From assembly GCA_002633005.1 (NCBI GenBank), contig NMRA01000019.1, positions 120,039-184,038 of the forward strand: 64,000 nucleotides of DNA, given 5' to 3'. A model generated the notes under the pieces. The model was not told the DNA's origin. It saw only the letters and a program-made list of their open reading frames with translations, and did no database searches. Each line of letters opens with the position of its first letter. Position 1 is the first letter of the stretch. This DNA comes from Phoronis australis (lineage: Eukaryota; Phoronida; Phoronidae). Of this stretch, positions 60,882 to 64,000 are shown piece after piece. The position numbers and the translations under genes are program-made.

Positions 60882-61140
60882 CTTGTCCTTTCCAAGTACT
60901 ATCGCATTTTCTCGATGACGATATTGGACTAGTTTAAAGAATAAATAATTTGTTATAATATTAAAAAATATTTTCACGATTTACCTGGTTTTGTATGAAT
61001 ATGTTTAACTATTTATCGATAAAATTACTACTTGTTAATTCGCCTGAATTGTGGTGAATTGTAAATCACAGGATATTAATATTATTGCAATAACCAGTAT
61101 CTTAGTTGACCTGTTTGAACAAAGCACGCGTGAGAGAAAC
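60882..61140. promoter_or_regulatory. Divergent promoter region between puf60 and nhp2
   Basis: 259 bp separate the two start codons on opposite strands, so both transcripts must begin here unless 5' untranslated exons lie further off. The sequence is AT-rich with no clear TATA box at a convincing position. Confidence 0.55.
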
Positions 61141-61285
61141 ATGGGGAAGGACAAACGGAAGTCGGAGGGTGGCGACGACGACAAAACAGCACACTGGGAC
61201 GAAGTTGTGCAGCATATTAGTCCAATCGCTAATCCACTTGCTAGCAGAAAACTTGCAAAGAAAATATACAAAGCCGTCAAAAAAG
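61141..61285 (+). CDS. nhp2: H/ACA ribonucleoprotein subunit NHP2, exon 1 (partial gene)
   Basis: ATG 61141 opens MGKDKRKSEGGDDDKTAHWD and continues SPIANPLASRKLAKKIYKAVKK. This matches the start of NHP2 (NPIAQPLASRRLTRKLYKCIKK in human), after an acidic/basic N-terminus. NHP2 is the L7Ae-family subunit of H/ACA snoRNPs and telomerase, acting in the nucleolus and Cajal bodies in rRNA pseudouridylation. The exon ends AAAAAG|GTGAGC in phase 1. The RNA-binding L7Ae core must lie in later exons, which I do not find before 64000. Upstream in-frame codons exist to 61051, but the ATG at 61141 has the better context (AACATGG) and fits the family length. Confidence 0.85.
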
Positions 61286-61346
61286 GTGAGCCGTCACTTA
61301 ACGGTACAATCAGTGTCCGACTTCCGAACCGTTTCATCAATCAAAG

Positions 61347-62052
61347 CACAGGCGTCCTCAACTTCTGACCGTCGCCAACACAAGAATACTACAAGGTATG
61401 ACACTCCGGACTAGAAATTCCACGGGTGCTTCACTTCAGCCGTCCATAGCAAACGCAAAACTATAAATTTACACAAAACAGGGATTCAACAAACCATGAG
61501 GAATGGTTCTTTCTGCCAATACCATTTACAGTGACTGTCCTACTCTAGCAGCTCTACGTCTACAGTGTTCGCAACAAATTTGCAATCAAAGCACAAAAAT
61601 CTTCTCAAAAAGTTGCTGCGTACTAGCAATATACTTCACGCGGTCAAGGTCAAGTAGGGTACGGAATAATCAGATGAGTTACGAATTGCCAGTTCATCAC
61701 GGAAGGTTGCGAAATGGTCTGGCTAAGTGTGGATGTTGATGTCATGACCTTCCGTGACAAACCGGCAATTTCTGTGTAGCATATTGCTGGTACACAGCGA
61801 CTTTTTGGGAAGATTTTTGTGCTTTGACTGCGAATTTGTTGCGAACTAGGTGAAGCTGGACACTGTAAATGGTATTGGATGAAAGAACAATTCCTCATGG
61901 TTTGTTGAACCTCTGTTTTTTGAAAATTTATTGAGTTTTGTGATTGCTATGGGCGGCTGAAGTGAAGCACCCGTGGAATTTCTAGTCCGGAGTGTCATAC
62001 CTTGTAGTATATTATAGAGTGTTGGGGACAATCAGAAGCTGATTCTCAAGAC
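61347..62052. mobile_element. Fold-back element, first of a tandem pair
   Basis: The two halves are long inverted repeats of about 250 bp. The left arm has CACAGGCGTCCTCAACTTCT, TACTACAAGGTATGACACTC and AACAAACCATGAG. The right arm has their complements (CTCATGGTTTGTTGAAC, GAGTGTCATACCTTGTAGTA). It starts about 60 bp after the nhp2 exon 1 donor. Confidence 0.8.
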
Positions 62053-62727
62053 CACAGGCGTCCTCAGCTTCTGATCGGCCCAATACACTACATATAATAC
62101 TACAAGGTATGACACTCGGGACTTGAAATTCCACGGGTGCTTCGATTCAGCCATCCATATCAAACACATAACTCAATAAATGTACACAAAACGGGTTCAA
62201 CAAACCATGAGCAATTGTTCTTTCTTATAATACCATTCATGGTGTCCTGCTTCAGCGAGTTCCAAGAAATTCGCAGTCAAAGCACAAAAATGTTCCCAAA
62301 AAACCCAAACACCTCGCAGTTTGACGGTTCGAGGTCAAAGACGGTACGGAAATTGCCGGTTTGTTGCGTTAAGTCATGATGTCACTTACGCTGTCCATCC
62401 GTAACTCATCGATAATTTCCATTCGTCCTTGACCTCGAACTGTCAAAGTGCGAAGTGTGTTTGGGCTTTTTGGGAACATATTTGTGCTTTGGCTGTGAAT
62501 TTCTTGCAAACTCGCTGTCCAGAGCAGGACACCTTGAATGGTATTATAAGAAAGAACAATTGCTCATGGTTTGTTGAACCCCTGTTTTGTGTAAATTTTA
62601 TTGAGTTATGTGTTTGATATGGATGGCTGAATCGAAGCACCTGTGGAATTTCTAGTCCCGAGTGTCATACCTTGTAGTATTATATGTAGTGTATTGGGGA
62701 CGCGATCAGAAGCTGAGGACGCCTGTG
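62053..62727. mobile_element. Fold-back element, second of a tandem pair
   Basis: Begins CACAGGCGTCCTCAGCTTCTGATC and ends with its near-exact inverse GATCAGAAGCTGAGGACGCCTGTG at 62727. The arms extend about 250-300 bp and match those of the preceding element. The two elements abut, which suggests insertion of one into the end of the other or a local duplication. Confidence 0.85.
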
Positions 62728-62989
62728 CAGGCTAAAATACACTAACGTTACTCTGAAACACATTCTGCATAGAAGCAACTTCAGTCAAGGCTAACTATTA
62801 GTTATTCCTGCCAAGAGGTGTCGCAATTTAAAAAACGGTTGGTAGCCTAAATTGTATTGCAAATGAACGCCTTGAAAAACTCTGAATTTATTAATAAGAA
62901 GGGATGAATCGCCATGATAAGAGGATTCAGAAAATACTGTTATCAAGTGTGTATGTTATGGAGTCGGAATAACCCCAATGATGTCTCAA

Positions 62990-63253
62990 ACTCATCCCAG
63001 CTAGAACAAATACTCCTCCAATCAAACTTTTTTCGAAGAGACTTCATTCAGTTGCCAATTTAGGCAACTTTTCGAAGGCCTGTTCAAAAAAAGTTTGGTT
63101 ATTGGAGCATTTGTTTGAGTTAGAAGGAATTACAGACATCAACGGCCTCCGAATGTGTCCCTTTACGTGCACAAGGTACTTATAGTGACATGATTTTGAT
63201 ATTTTAATCAGTGTGAGGCATAATTCGTGAAAAGCTTACAGCGTATGGAGGCC
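62990..63253 (+). repeat. MITE family C, copy 3 (truncated)
   Basis: Same orientation as copy 2. Shared landmarks are GTTAGAAGGAATTA, ATCAACGGCCTCC, AGTGTGAGGCATAATTCG and GAAAAGCTTAC. The outer terminal repeats are missing. Confidence 0.6.
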
Positions 63254-63609
63254 TATGGAATGGCCACCATCTTAAAGGCGAAGGCAACCTTTTTCCATGT
63301 CATTTTGAGCTAAAATAAGGTTGGTTGGTTATCCTAGACATATTTTTCACTCAATTACAGCTTTTCGTAATTTTATTAATTACTCGTCCGCTATTCCGGA
63401 AGTGACGTTTTAGGAGGCAAGCGTTTCCCGCCACTTGGTTTTGCATTGAGTTTACTGTGCAAATCTGTTCTATTCTACTTCTGTTTTGTGCTATTTTTCA
63501 CCAATTGTCGCCACCACTTTCCATCGGCGAGTATTCTGCGGCAAGATAGGTTAGTAGAGAACTCAACTATGTTGGATTTAGGGATTGTTTAGTGTGTTGT
63601 AAGCTGAAA

Positions 63610-64000
63610 ATGGCTGGAGTCTGTGACCCGTATCACAGTGACAGTAGTTTGAGTGACGGAGACCTTGTTCACAGCAGTGGTGACGAGGAATTTTTCACGG
63701 ACATTCAGTGGGTGGGTACATGTTTGAGCCCGAATATAACGAGGCAGAGTAAGCACATTCACTGGCAGCTGTTGAGAGAAATTAGGCGGCTACTGAGGAC
63801 AGAAGTGGTGACACATCTTGGTGCAAATGCACTGTGTGCCTTGTTTACCTACCTCAATGGAATGCTTGTGCTGTTCAGAGTTCGACGAGGCCAAGCCACT
63901 ACTGGACATGGTTAAGTGGACCTTCGGCATACCACGGACAGAGGAACAACTGTCCTGCTACACACTCCCACTGGATGGTGACCTGAGCACCCAAACCTCT
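63610..64000 (+). pseudogene. P2X7-type cysteine-rich C-terminal domain, degenerate, runs off window
   Basis: ATG 63610 opens an acidic MAGVCDPYHSDSSLSDGDLV. After a frameshift near 63708 the next frame gives GYMFEPEYNEAE, a stop at 63747, then SGDTSWCKCTVC. After another frameshift near 63850 it gives SMECLCCSEFDEAKPLLDMV and KWTFGIPRTEEQLSCYTLPL, open to the window end. (Y/F)EPEY, WCxCxxC and ECxCCxE in this order mark the cytoplasmic cysteine-rich domain first known from P2X7 receptors and widespread as a stand-alone domain in invertebrates. At least two frameshifts and two stops (63747, 63783) break it. It may be a repeat-borne copy, or the breaks may be assembly errors. Confidence 0.6.

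Overview
The window looks like nuclear DNA of a marine invertebrate animal. Genes are split by GT-AG introns, AT-rich introns are full of decayed LINEs, pogo-type and MITE elements, and two genes carry SUEL-type (galactose/rhamnose-binding) lectin domains. The phylum cannot be fixed from sequence alone. There is no sign of bacterial gene organisation. Most open frames here are chance frames or fragments of mobile elements.

Layout. 1-10 kb: decayed repeats, including pieces of a large uncharacterised multicopy family (+ strand 1893-3150, - strand 4270-5830) and an antisense reverse transcriptase relic (6507-7235). 10337-13289: a dead pogo-like transposon carrying two nested MITEs. 13423-23871 (+): receptor gene A, five exons encoding a 549-residue type I membrane protein (signal peptide, SUEL-like lectin, CUB-like domain, one membrane helix, 274-residue tyrosine-rich tail). 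Its introns hold two dead LINEs. 24-28.6 kb: repeats and two unassigned open frames. 28647-40485 (+): receptor gene B, a tandem paralogue of A with the same five-exon, phase-1 plan but a tail cut to 38 residues by a stop codon; homologous tail sequence lies frameshifted beyond the stop. Its introns hold a MITE, a palindromic minisatellite and a LINE. 42644-60881 (-): puf60, a splicing factor gene reconstructed here in 13 exons (581 codons, every junction in frame). 61141 onward (+): exon 1 of nhp2, head-to-head with puf60. 61347-62727: two tandem fold-back elements. 63610-64000: a degenerate frame with a P2X7-type cysteine-rich C-terminal motif, running off the window.

How the genes fit together. 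puf60 (3' splice-site recognition) and nhp2 (H/ACA snoRNP) are RNA-processing housekeeping genes whose start codons lie 259 bp apart, so they probably share a divergent promoter. Genes A and B appear to be duplicated lectin/CUB surface receptors. A keeps a long tail with ITIM-like YxxL, NPxY and YxxM motifs that suggest tyrosine-kinase signalling; B looks like a short-tailed version. The A/B pair is the most interesting biology in the window. All exon models rest on splice signals, reading-frame phase and homology read by eye; no transcript evidence was available.
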